Source: Nitrospiria bacterium
GTDB taxonomy: Bacteria > Nitrospirota > Nitrospiria > Nitrospirales > UBA8639
DNA length: 18,822 nt
Reading direction: 5' to 3'
NCBI GenBank assembly: GCA_030430725.1
Contig: JAUIKP010000010.1
Span: forward strand, 1-18,822
A program made the translations under genes and the position numbers. Under the pieces are notes generated by a model, which saw nothing but the letters and a program-made list of their open reading frames with translations, was not told the origin of the DNA and searched no databases. Positions 7,453 to 14,554 of this stretch are shown one piece after another. Within the stretch, counting starts at the first letter, position 1; the number at the start of each line of letters is the position of its first letter.

Positions 7453-8399
7453 TGTACCTTCAATTGGAACGGGGAGTTTCGCCTGAAACGCGCCGAAGCT
7501 ATCAGTCCGACCTTAAACAATTCATGGGGCACATTCGAGACAGGCTTTCCGCCAAAGAACTTTCTGAGCCTGGTACCATTAACTCCCTCCATATTCGATC
7601 CTATCTCAAGAGCCTCAGTGATCAAGGGTTAAAAAAATCCTCACTTGCCAGAAAACTGGCATGCCTCAAAAGCTTTTTTCGTTTTTTAGTTGAAGACGGA
7701 CGTGTGGCACGTAATCCAGCATCCACCGTTCGTTCGCCTCGACAAGGGACACGTCTTCCCACAATCCTCAGTAAAGACGAAGCCAATACCCTGTTAGATG
7801 CCTCAACATCCCATCAATGGATTGAGTTGAGAAACCACGCCATTCTAGAAACTTTATATGCAAGCGGGGCTCGGGTATCAGAACTGGTCGGGGTAAATTG
7901 GGGGGATGTGGATCTAGAAACCCGTTTGATCCGGTTGCGTGGAAAAGGGAAAAAAGAGCGGATAGTGCCTATTGGCACGGTGGCGACTAACGCCATCTTG
8001 GATTATCAACGTCATCCGCCCCACAAGAACAAGATTACACCAACCGGCATTTCGGCTCCACAAGTGCCCTACTCAGGATCACAACCTCTGTTCCTCAATA
8101 CTCGAGGAGGGCGGTTGACCGCTCGAAGCGTGGAACGCATGTTGAAGCAAGAGACCGAACACCGTTTCACTAAGACGGTCACTCCCCATACTCTGCGCCA
8201 TTCCTTTGCCACCCACCTCCTCGATGAAGGAGCCGACCTGCGGGCCATCCAGGAACTCTTGGGCCATGCCTCGCTCGCCACAACCCAAAAATACACCCAT
8301 GTGGCAACTGACCAACTCATGGCCGTTTATGACCGGGCACACCCCCGATCCGGCTCTTCTCACTCCATACCCCCGGAAGGAGACCCTCTCAAACGATGA
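7425..8399 (+). CDS. xerC: tyrosine recombinase XerC
   Basis: A 324-residue site-specific recombinase of the XerC/XerD type, which resolves chromosome dimers at dif near the replication terminus. The N-terminal core-binding SAM-like domain covers about residues 1-90 and the catalytic domain 110-300. The full catalytic set is visible: R150 (ASGARVSEL), K174, H255 and R258 ([12 protein letters not shown]), H281 (LLGHAS) and the nucleophile Y290. Compared with E. coli XerC there is an insertion of some 15 residues near 200-222. The start at 7425 aligns with family N-termini. An alternative ATG at 7452 overlaps the trmFO stop as TGATG and would trim nine residues. The 3' end overlaps hslV by 4 nt. 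XerC and XerD are hard to tell apart; trmFO-xerC-hslVU context favours XerC. Nothing suggests an integrase on a mobile element. Confidence 0.92.
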   Translation: MDDAIRAFVMYLQLERGVSPETRRSYQSDLKQFMGHIRDRLSAKELSEPGTINSLHIRSYLKSLSDQGLKKSSLARKLACLKSFFRFLVEDGRVARNPASTVRSPRQGTRLPTILSKDEANTLLDASTSHQWIELRNHAILETLYASGARVSELVGVNWGDVDLETRLIRLRGKGKKERIVPIGTVATNAILDYQRHPPHKNKITPTGISAPQVPYSGSQPLFLNTRGGRLTARSVERMLKQETEHRFTKTVTPHTLRHSFATHLLDEGADLRAIQELLGHASLATTQKYTHVATDQLMAVYDRAHPRSGSSHSIPPEGDPLKR

Positions 8400-8932
8400 A
8401 AATTCGATCCACAACGATTCTGTGCGTACGCAAAGGGCCTACAGTGGCCATGGGCTGTGATGGCCAAGTCACCGTGGGCAGCACCATTATGAAAAGTAAC
8501 GCCAAGAAACTCCGGAAAATGCATCAAGACAAAGTGCTCACTGGCTTTGCAGGGGCGACCGCGGATGCGTTTACCTTATTTGAAAAATTCGACGCAAAGC
8601 TGGAAGAGTATCGAGGGAATCTGACACGAGCCGCCGTTGAACTGGCGAAGGATTGGCGAACCGATCGGGTCCTTCGACGATTAGAAGCGCTTTTAGCGGT
8701 GGCCGACCGCGAGCATTCATTCCTTATCACCGGCACAGGTGATGTGGTCGAACCGGAAGACGGGATTTTGGCCATTGGATCAGGGGGACCTTACGCGTTA
8801 TCTGCTGCTCGCGCTCTCCTGGCTCACACCGAACTGCACCCGTCCCAGGTTGTGGCACATAGCATGCAAATCGCGGCAGGAATCGATATTTATACCAACC
8901 ATCACATTGTTATTGAGGAGTTATCGGCATAA
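8396..8932 (+). CDS. hslV: ATP-dependent protease HslVU, peptidase subunit HslV
   Basis: A 178-residue proteasome-like N-terminal threonine protease (ClpQ/HslV). The sequence MKIRSTTIL shows a five-residue propeptide followed by the catalytic Thr6 (Thr1 of the mature enzyme). D22 and K38 correspond to the active-site Asp17 and Lys33. Conserved family blocks include [28 protein letters not shown] and [17 protein letters not shown]. It forms a double hexamer that degrades proteins unfolded by HslU in the cytoplasm. It begins inside the xerC stop codon (ATGA overlap) and is followed after 3 nt by hslU, consistent with balanced co-expression of the two subunits. Confidence 0.96.
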   Translation: MKIRSTTILCVRKGPTVAMGCDGQVTVGSTIMKSNAKKLRKMHQDKVLTGFAGATADAFTLFEKFDAKLEEYRGNLTRAAVELAKDWRTDRVLRRLEALLAVADREHSFLITGTGDVVEPEDGILAIGSGGPYALSAARALLAHTELHPSQVVAHSMQIAAGIDIYTNHHIVIEELSA

Positions 8933-8935
8933 CGT

Positions 8936-10339
8936 ATGGAACAAGGAACTTCACCAACACCCAAAAATTTGGACTCCCTCACTCCACGCCAAATCGTGGA
9001 GGAGTTAGATCGCTATGTCATTGGACAACGAGACGCTAAGCGCATGGTCGCCATCGCGTTACGAAACCGCTGGCGGCGCCAGCAACTCAGCCCGGAATTC
9101 CGTGATGAAATCGTCCCCAAAAATATCATCATGATTGGCCCTACTGGTGTCGGAAAAACCGAAATTTCCCGACGAGTCTCAAAATTAGCAGATGCGCCCT
9201 TTATTAAAGTTGAGGCTTCCAAATTTACCGAGGTAGGGTACGTCGGCAGAGATGTGGAATCTCTGATACGTGACCTCACCGATCTATCCATTAATATGGT
9301 CAAGGCGGCTTATCTGGAGAAGGTTCAAAAAAAGGCTGAAGACATGGCCGAAGAGCGGGTCTTAGATATGCTGCTTCCACCCTCCCCGTCAAGCCCTTCG
9401 TTGGAGGCCACTGAGGAGTCAGCCGGTGCTCCCACACAACAGAAGCAGGATCATCAGGAATCCACCCGTTCAAAACTGCGCCTCCAGCTGCGCGAAGGCA
9501 AACTGGACAACCGGATGGTGGAAATAGAAATTAAAGAACGAGGGGGACTTCCTGTCGGAATTATTTCCAATATCGGGGGCATGGAAGATCTCGAGCACAA
9601 CCTCCGGGATATGCTCGGCGGCATGATGCCGGGAAAAAAGAAAAATCGTCGAATGAAAGTCTCAGAAGCCCTGAAGTTTATGGCACAGGAGGAGGCGCAA
9701 AAACTTATTGACATGGAAGAAGTGACCAAGGAAGCTATTACCCGCACGGAACAATCGGGGATTGTCTTCCTGGACGAGATTGACAAAATTGCTGGACGGG
9801 AGAAACACACGGGCCCGGACATTTCCCGGGAAGGCGTACAGCGGGACCTCCTCCCGATTGTGGAAGGTTCGACGGTCAATACCAAACATGGCCCGGTCAA
9901 AACTGATCATATATTGTTTATTGCCGCAGGAGCATTTCATGTGGCCAAACCTTCGGACTTGATTCCGGAATTACAAGGCCGATTCCCTATCCGTGTAGAA
10001 TTAGAGCCCCTCACAAAGGATGACCTCATCCGCATTTTAACCGAACCCAAGAATGCCCTGGTCAAACAATATCATGCTTTACTGACCACAGAAGGGATCG
10101 CGTTGGAATTTACCAAAGACGGGATTGAAGAAATTGCGGCCACCGCTGTGCAGGTAAATGACCGAACCGAAAACATCGGCGCACGACGGCTCTTCACCAT
10201 CGTGGAACGGTTATTGGAAGATGTCTCATTTGAAGCGCAAGACCTTCAGGAAAAAGAGGTCGTGATCAGCGCACAGTATGTGCGGGATCATCTTCAAAGT
10301 ATTGTCAAGGATGAAGACCTCAGCCGGTACATTCTTTGA
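8936..10339 (+). CDS. hslU: ATP-dependent protease HslVU, ATPase subunit HslU
   Basis: A 467-residue AAA+ unfoldase of the HslU/ClpY type. Walker A is GPTGVGKT (68-75), the substrate-gripping pore loop GYVG is at 101-104, and Walker B is IVFLDEID (276-283). A conserved arginine in the [10 protein letters not shown] segment (about 349) fits the nucleotide-sensing/arginine-finger region. The intermediate (I) domain spans about 110-245 and includes a low-complexity Pro/Ser/Glu stretch (148-180), where family length varies. The C-terminus DLSRYIL matches the conserved tail that inserts into HslV to activate it. It lies 3 nt after hslV. An 83-nt gap separates it from argB, with no strong terminator seen. 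Confidence 0.96.
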   Translation: MEQGTSPTPKNLDSLTPRQIVEELDRYVIGQRDAKRMVAIALRNRWRRQQLSPEFRDEIVPKNIIMIGPTGVGKTEISRRVSKLADAPFIKVEASKFTEVGYVGRDVESLIRDLTDLSINMVKAAYLEKVQKKAEDMAEERVLDMLLPPSPSSPSLEATEESAGAPTQQKQDHQESTRSKLRLQLREGKLDNRMVEIEIKERGGLPVGIISNIGGMEDLEHNLRDMLGGMMPGKKKNRRMKVSEALKFMAQEEAQKLIDMEEVTKEAITRTEQSGIVFLDEIDKIAGREKHTGPDISREGVQRDLLPIVEGSTVNTKHGPVKTDHILFIAAGAFHVAKPSDLIPELQGRFPIRVELEPLTKDDLIRILTEPKNALVKQYHALLTTEGIALEFTKDGIEEIAATAVQVNDRTENIGARRLFTIVERLLEDVSFEAQDLQEKEVVISAQYVRDHLQSIVKDEDLSRYIL

Positions 10340-10422
10340 AATCACCAGATCTGTTACTATGGCTATGCTTCCCTTTGGCTACGACCATTCCCCCCACATC
10401 TGGGAGCCCATGAGTAGGTTGC

Positions 10423-11316
10423 ATGATCAAACTGATTAAAAAAGCTGACATCCTGATTGAAGCGCTTCCCTATATTCGGACCCTGGCTGGAAAAACCGTG
10501 GTCATCAAATATGGAGGAAGCGCAATGGTCCATGAGGATCTCAAAGAAGGCTTCGCCGAAGATGTCGTCTTATTGAAATATGTCGGATTGCAACCGATTA
10601 TCGTCCATGGCGGTGGACCACAAATTAACGAAATACTGGATAAATTCGGTATTGAGGCAAAATTCCTGCATGGAGTTCGCATCACCGATCAGCCAACCAT
10701 GGAAATCGTGGAAATGGTTCTCGGTGGAAAAATCAACAAGGAAATCGTGTCCTTGCTGAACCAGCATGGCGGCAAGGCCGTCGGACTCACCGGCAAAGAT
10801 GCTCGCCTCATGACCACGAAGCCATTTAATCCCAAGAGCCTTATTCACACCTACAGCGGATCAACCGAGGCGCTGCAACCTGAAGACTACGGCCTCGTCG
10901 GCCAAGTCAGCCACGTGGACACCACATTACTGCAGACACTTCAAGAGGCGAATTTCATCCCGGTCATTGCCCCAATTGGAGTCGACGCCAAATGGAAAAC
11001 CCATAATATCAATGCGGATCTGGTAGCAGGCAGCATAGCTGGAGCGGTTCAAGCGGAAAAATTACTGGTCTTAAGCGATGTCAAAGGCATACGTGATGCC
11101 AATAACCGGCACGTCTCCACCCTCTCCAGGAAAGACATGGAACGCATGGTCAAAAAGCAGGTCATCAGTGCAGGCATGCTCCCAAAAGTTCATGCCTGTT
11201 TAACTGCCCTTCAGGGTGGCGTCCGCAAGGCGCACATTATTGATGGACGTGTGCCTCATGCGGTGTTACTTGAGATTTTCACCGATAAAGGCATCGGGAC
11301 GGAAATTGTGGCATAA
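10423..11316 (+). CDS. argB: acetylglutamate kinase ArgB
   Basis: A 297-residue amino acid kinase that phosphorylates N-acetyl-L-glutamate, the second step of arginine biosynthesis. Conserved elements are VIKYGGSAM (27-35), the glycine-rich IVHGGGPQINEIL (60-72) and the C-terminal ATP-binding region around VLSDVKGI. It carries the two features known for arginine-inhibited hexameric enzymes: an N-terminal helix before the first strand (MIKLIKKADILIEALPYIR) and the C-terminal signature HAVLLEIFTDKGIGT. Feedback inhibition by arginine is therefore likely. No other arg genes are in the window; it may be co-transcribed with the upstream hslVU genes and with pncA 5 nt downstream. The ribosome-binding site is modest (GTAGGT). 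Confidence 0.94.
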   Translation: MIKLIKKADILIEALPYIRTLAGKTVVIKYGGSAMVHEDLKEGFAEDVVLLKYVGLQPIIVHGGGPQINEILDKFGIEAKFLHGVRITDQPTMEIVEMVLGGKINKEIVSLLNQHGGKAVGLTGKDARLMTTKPFNPKSLIHTYSGSTEALQPEDYGLVGQVSHVDTTLLQTLQEANFIPVIAPIGVDAKWKTHNINADLVAGSIAGAVQAEKLLVLSDVKGIRDANNRHVSTLSRKDMERMVKKQVISAGMLPKVHACLTALQGGVRKAHIIDGRVPHAVLLEIFTDKGIGTEIVA

Positions 11317-11321
11317 CGAAC

Positions 11322-11975
11322 ATGAAACTTTCCAAGCATTCCTCCCCGTCAGATCCTTCCCCTGCTCCAACCTTGATCGTTCCCCAACCCGATCAGCATT
11401 CCGCCCTCCTCTTAGTCGATTTGCAAAATGACTTTTTTCCGGGTGGGGCACTGGCTGTTCCCGAGGCCAACAGCCTCATTCCTCTTGTCAACGCCTACAT
11501 CAAACACTTCAGCCGTCAAGGCTGGGCCATACTGGCAACCAGAGATTGGCACCCAGCTAATCACAGCTCCTTCGTGGAGCAAGGGGGGCCTTGGCCCGCC
11601 CATGGAGTCCAAGGATCACGGGGAGCTCAATTTCATTCCGATTTAGTCCTTCCTCCCGGGATGATGGTCATTTCCAAAGGAACCGATCCGAAGAAAGATT
11701 CAAGATCCGGTTTTGATGGTACGAGTCTGGCCGACCGACTGGAAGATCTCAGCGTCCACACCTTGTATGTGCTGGGACTTCCTACCGAACATTGCGTCAA
11801 GCACACGGTTCTCGATGGCTGTCAACGCGGCTTTCGAGTCGTCTTGCTCACTGATGCCACGAAGGGGAGCGATCCCCAAAATGATGAGGCCAAGAATGTC
11901 CTCCAAGAAATGATCGATGCAGGCGCCTGTCTCGCAAATAGTCGCGATATCGGAATCCCCACTTTTTCCCACTGA
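11322..11975 (+). CDS. pncA: nicotinamidase (PncA-type isochorismatase-fold amidase)
   Basis: A 217-residue cysteine hydrolase of the isochorismatase fold that converts nicotinamide to nicotinate in NAD salvage. The catalytic triad is visible: D33 (LLVDLQNDFFPGG), K119 (VISKGTDP) and C158 (GLPTEHCVKHT). Metal ligands are D75, H77 (RDWHPANH) and probably H94 (WPAHGVQG, where many homologues have HCVQ). An N-terminal extension of about 25 Ser/Pro-rich residues precedes the first strand, longer than usual; no better-supported internal start was found. It follows argB by 5 nt and is the last gene of the plus-strand cluster. A perfect hairpin lies 31 nt after its stop. Confidence 0.92.
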   Translation: MKLSKHSSPSDPSPAPTLIVPQPDQHSALLLVDLQNDFFPGGALAVPEANSLIPLVNAYIKHFSRQGWAILATRDWHPANHSSFVEQGGPWPAHGVQGSRGAQFHSDLVLPPGMMVISKGTDPKKDSRSGFDGTSLADRLEDLSVHTLYVLGLPTEHCVKHTVLDGCQRGFRVVLLTDATKGSDPQNDEAKNVLQEMIDAGACLANSRDIGIPTFSH

Positions 11976-12005
11976 ACAGCTTCTGACCCATTCTTGACGT
12001 GCCAT

Positions 12006-12029
12006 GCATGAGGGTGATTTTCCTCATGC
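12006..12029 (+). terminator. hairpin downstream of pncA, possible transcript end
   Basis: GCATGAGG (12006-12013) and CCTCATGC (12022-12029) form a perfect 8-bp stem with an 8-nt loop. It lies 31 nt after the pncA stop codon, at the end of the plus-strand cluster. No T tract follows on either strand, so it is not a standard intrinsic terminator. It could stabilise the 3' end or work with Rho. Confidence 0.35.
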
Positions 12030-12166
12030 TTCGACATGTGAAAATTACGCTATCATCGCATCCTCGCCTTTCGTCATTTTTTCCCAGGAATCCTTCCTTC
12101 AATCTTTTACCGGAAAACTTACATTTATCCTCAAGAGTTGCATGGAGAACTCCGAGAAGTGGATTC

Positions 12167-12634
12167 ATGAGACCAAAGGGTAGTGCAGCAAAACTAGAAG
12201 CTAGACGCCGATTGGCTGCCAGTCTGCTGGCCAGAGGTCGAGGCATTCGCGAGGTCGCACGAACGATCGGTGCAGCACCGTCGTCCGTCAAACGATGGAA
12301 AGATGCCCTCGAACAAGGCGGCAAAAATGCCTTGAAGTCCAAACCCCATACCGGTCGTCCATCACGCCTGTCGCCTAAACAACGCCAACATCTCCTCCGT
12401 ATGCTTCAACGAGGACCACAAGCCGCGAAGATGCGGACTGATCGTTGGACCTGTCGCCTGATTGGCCGGATGATCCGGAAATGGTTCGGAGTAAAATATC
12501 ACCCCGACCACGTGAGTCGGATTTTGCGAGGATTAGGTTGGAAAAATAAAATGAAAGGCAGTCCGATTAGAAAAAACAGTAGAACGACACAACCACGCCC
12601 TCGGCGCTTAGGGCAAACCCGCCGCCATCGGTAA
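12167..12634 (+). CDS. IS630-family transposase N-terminal fragment (probable remnant)
   Basis: A 155-residue, strongly basic protein. Residues 10-60 form a helix-turn-helix (RGIREVARTIGAAPSSVKRW), and 70-127 a second, winged-helix-like domain (WTCRLIGRMIRKWFGVKYHP, then HVSRILRGLGW). This pair is the DNA-binding half of IS630/Tc1-mariner transposases. The catalytic DDE half is absent. After GLGWKNK the residues stop resembling the family. A different frame at 12555-12608 reads KAVRLEKTVERHNHALGA, like the usual linker, and then meets TAG at 12609-12611, where a Trp often sits. This suggests a frameshift plus further decay. The ATG at 12167 matches family N-termini; the longer open frame from 11999 lacks similarity. 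It could alternatively be kept as a small DNA-binding protein. Confidence 0.6.
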   Translation: MRPKGSAAKLEARRRLAASLLARGRGIREVARTIGAAPSSVKRWKDALEQGGKNALKSKPHTGRPSRLSPKQRQHLLRMLQRGPQAAKMRTDRWTCRLIGRMIRKWFGVKYHPDHVSRILRGLGWKNKMKGSPIRKNSRTTQPRPRRLGQTRRHR

Positions 12635-12991
12635 GAAATTATTCGATGGGAGTCACTTCGATCTGAGATGACCGAAACGTCAATTTCGACGCTTGCCAAT
12701 TTCGCTTTCTTGCTACCTTTCTCAAAATCTTCTCATCCTTCCTCAGGGGCAGTTCTTCCCATGCCATTCACCACCACGCTCATGCGTGATGACCTTTCTG
12801 CCGCTCAAAAGATCAGGTTCGAAAGAACGTTTCATGCGACTTCTTGCAAAATGTGTCGCTTCGAAGAGTCATGAAAGAAGGTCCAAGACGCACACCGTGA
12901 CCAACAACAATTTCAGGGAGTGTTGAATAATACTGTTCTCCATGGGGAAAAAACCCTCAAGGCGACTTTGAAGATCAGAGGCCTCGGGTCG
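12635..12991. other. gene-poor stretch after the transposase remnant
   Basis: I see no convincing coding region here. The short open frames (12668-12874 and 12693-12926) have no ribosome-binding site and no recognisable motif. The stretch may be eroded insertion-sequence DNA, but I could not identify any transposase catalytic motif or terminal repeats in it. Confidence 0.4.
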
Positions 12992-13101
12992 GTTCAAAAA
13001 AGTCCGTCCAGCAAGGCCACAGCCATTTTTGCGCGCGGAGCGTACAAGGAATACGTAAGCACGGGAAAATGGCGAGAACGCCGCTGGCGGCTTTTTTCAA
13101 C
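12992..13101. repeat. imperfect palindromic intergenic repeat (Nitrospira-type)
   Basis: The element has terminal inverted arms, GTTCAAAAAAGTCCGTCCAGC (12992-13012) with GCTGGCGGCTTTTTTCAAC (13083-13101). A second nested pair is GCCATTTT (13022-13029) with AAAATGGC (13066-13073), and a short CGTAC/TACGTA core sits at the centre. Folded, it makes one long interrupted hairpin of 110 nt. From memory, similar modules containing GCTGGCGG..TTTTTCAAC and a GAGCGTACA core are common between genes in Nitrospira genomes. Only one copy is in this window, so the family assignment needs a genome search. A 78-codon open frame across it (12920-13156) is probably accidental. It has no transposase and would be a MITE- or REP-like passenger. 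Confidence 0.6.
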
Positions 13102-13217
13102 AGACCCTTTCAGGAAACGATTGAAAGCTGGCCAAGGCCTCTGTCAAAGTGGCTAACCGAGCGTGTGGGCAAATTCAATTGACCCGATGGGTAAAACGCG
13201 TTTTCACTTTCTTCGAT

Positions 13218-14045
13218 TCATTCTTCTTTCCCTTCTCCCTCCTCGACAATAATCGCCCGAGGAAAGTACACCCGAAAAATCGAGCCGTGTCCCGGACTTG
13301 AATCGACTTCAATGCTTCCTTGATGCCGGTCTATGATACGACGCACAATGGCCAATCCCATCCCTTGATGACCTTCCGGTTCCACGGCAGGGTGGGAAAA
13401 CCCCTCAAAAATTCCGGCGTGATGTTCTCCCGCAATCCCGATTCCGTTATCCCCAACAGAATAGACGGACCAACCATGCATGGTTTTACCCGAGATAATA
13501 ATTTCTCCCGGACGTACAGGATCGAGATATTTCTGGGCATTATCAATCAAAATCGAGAACACTTGGGTCACTAACACCTCATCCCCCATACAATCTGGAA
13601 GATCCTCAATCCGCACCATGACTTCCTTGCTTTGGAGGTTCTTCTCCATGGAAGTCACGATTCCCATCACAAGCTGATTCACATCCAGGCCCTCCCACTG
13701 AAGGACAATCTGCCCAAGCCGGATAAACTGAAGAAGTCCCGACGTGATACCACGCACATGATCCACCTCACCTTGTATACGCTGTACTGCCTCGGGAATT
13801 TCGTCAGTGACAAGAGGGCCGAGTGGCCCCTGTCCATAATCGGATAGGGCCTTCTCCTCAAACACCTCATTCAGTCGACCGCATGTCATGGTGATTTTCT
13901 GACAGGCGCTTTGGATTGTTGCCAGTGGAACTGAAATACCCTGGGCAATCATCTCCACCAACAGATCCACATCTGCGGAAGAAACCGCCTCAGACTTTTT
14001 TTTCCTCTGAAGAGAAAAATCTCCTGGTTGTTTGGGTGGTTCCAT
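13218..14045 (-). CDS. histidine-kinase-like ATPase lacking the phosphoacceptor histidine
   Basis: A 275-residue soluble protein related to sensor histidine kinases of the phytochrome-like group. The C-terminal ATP-binding domain (about 145-265) looks complete: N box ILIDNAQKY, G1 box VGDNGIGI, an F-box region GIFEGF, and G2 box GHQGMGLAIVRRIIDRHQG. The helical dimerisation region (about 28-135) aligns with the usual SHDLxEPL box as AQGISVPL, so the phosphorylated His is replaced by Gln. There is no sensor, PAS, GAF or membrane domain and no receiver domain. The N-terminus is short and basic, and the C-terminus is a Glu/Gly-rich tail. AAGGAG lies about 9 nt before the start. No response regulator is adjacent. 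It may be a regulatory pseudokinase or act as a partner of another kinase; function is unknown. Confidence 0.75.
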   Translation of the reverse strand: MEPPKQPGDFSLQRKKKSEAVSSADVDLLVEMIAQGISVPLATIQSACQKITMTCGRLNEVFEEKALSDYGQGPLGPLVTDEIPEAVQRIQGEVDHVRGITSGLLQFIRLGQIVLQWEGLDVNQLVMGIVTSMEKNLQSKEVMVRIEDLPDCMGDEVLVTQVFSILIDNAQKYLDPVRPGEIIISGKTMHGWSVYSVGDNGIGIAGEHHAGIFEGFSHPAVEPEGHQGMGLAIVRRIIDRHQGSIEVDSSPGHGSIFRVYFPRAIIVEEGEGKEE

Positions 14046-14554
14046 ACGGGGTGACTCCTTTTTCGCCCGCCATCTCAGTCAGATAGGAAACCTGCTTACC
14101 AGAACTAGGCAGAACACCTGCCAATAGAGAGAGATCGCCGTGTCCCTCTGAACCGGATCAACCATGAAGGAGAAAAACGGGAGTGCCTCATGGCTACTCT
14201 CATTATCACTAAAATAGGGGTCTCGACCTTAAAAATTTTGGAACATCAATCTGTGTTGTAATGAGGCCGAAAAATGAGGAGAAAAACCGCTGGAATGACC
14301 ATCTTGGTCAGCCACCGGAAAGGGCAGAAAAAAGGGATGAAGAGGAAGATAAAAATTGCGCAAAGAATGGGATAATGACAAGCACAATATCAAGATAAAC
14401 ATGAAGACAACAGATACAGATAGGGACAGTGTCGCCTTGCAACTTAAAATAAAAACACCATCTACGCCATGCATAAATAACAAGAAATACAGCATCCGGC
14501 CCAACAAAGCCGACGGGAGCCTCGGCCTTGTTGAGCGCCCATGCGCCGTGGAAA
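14046..14554. other. 509-bp intergenic region between hppA and the kinase-like gene
   Basis: No convincing gene is seen. A hydrophobic minus-strand frame at 14229-14507 has no ribosome-binding site and a low-complexity composition. The notable content is the hairpin just after hppA (14502-14533, listed separately). I could not find a promoter close to consensus for the kinase-like gene. Confidence 0.4.
14502..14533 (-). terminator. hairpin downstream of hppA
   Basis: CAACAAAGCCGA (14502-14513) pairs with TCGGCCTTGTTG (14522-14533): 11 pairs with one A/C mismatch and an 8-nt loop. It lies 21 nt after the hppA stop codon on the minus strand. The sequence after the stem on that strand has no immediate T tract, so efficiency as an intrinsic terminator is doubtful. 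mRNA 3' stabilisation is an alternative. Confidence 0.5.

Noticed and set aside
7425..8399. xerC as a phage or integron integrase marking a mobile element
   Set aside because: Length, N-terminal domain and the conserved trmFO-xerC-hslVU neighbourhood fit a housekeeping XerC; no attachment sites or phage genes are near.
12920..13156. 78-codon plus-strand gene
   Set aside because: It lies across the palindromic repeat, and its residues simply reflect that repeat; no ribosome-binding site or domain.
13193..13204. AAAACGCGTTTT palindrome as a terminator of the kinase-like gene
   Set aside because: The palindrome has no spacer for a loop and no T tract beyond itself; a protein-binding site or chance is more likely.
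14229..14507. Hydrophobic 92-residue minus-strand protein in the hppA-kinase gap
   Set aside because: Low-complexity Leu/Ser/Phe composition from a purine-rich opposite strand, no Shine-Dalgarno sequence and no motif. It cannot be fully excluded.
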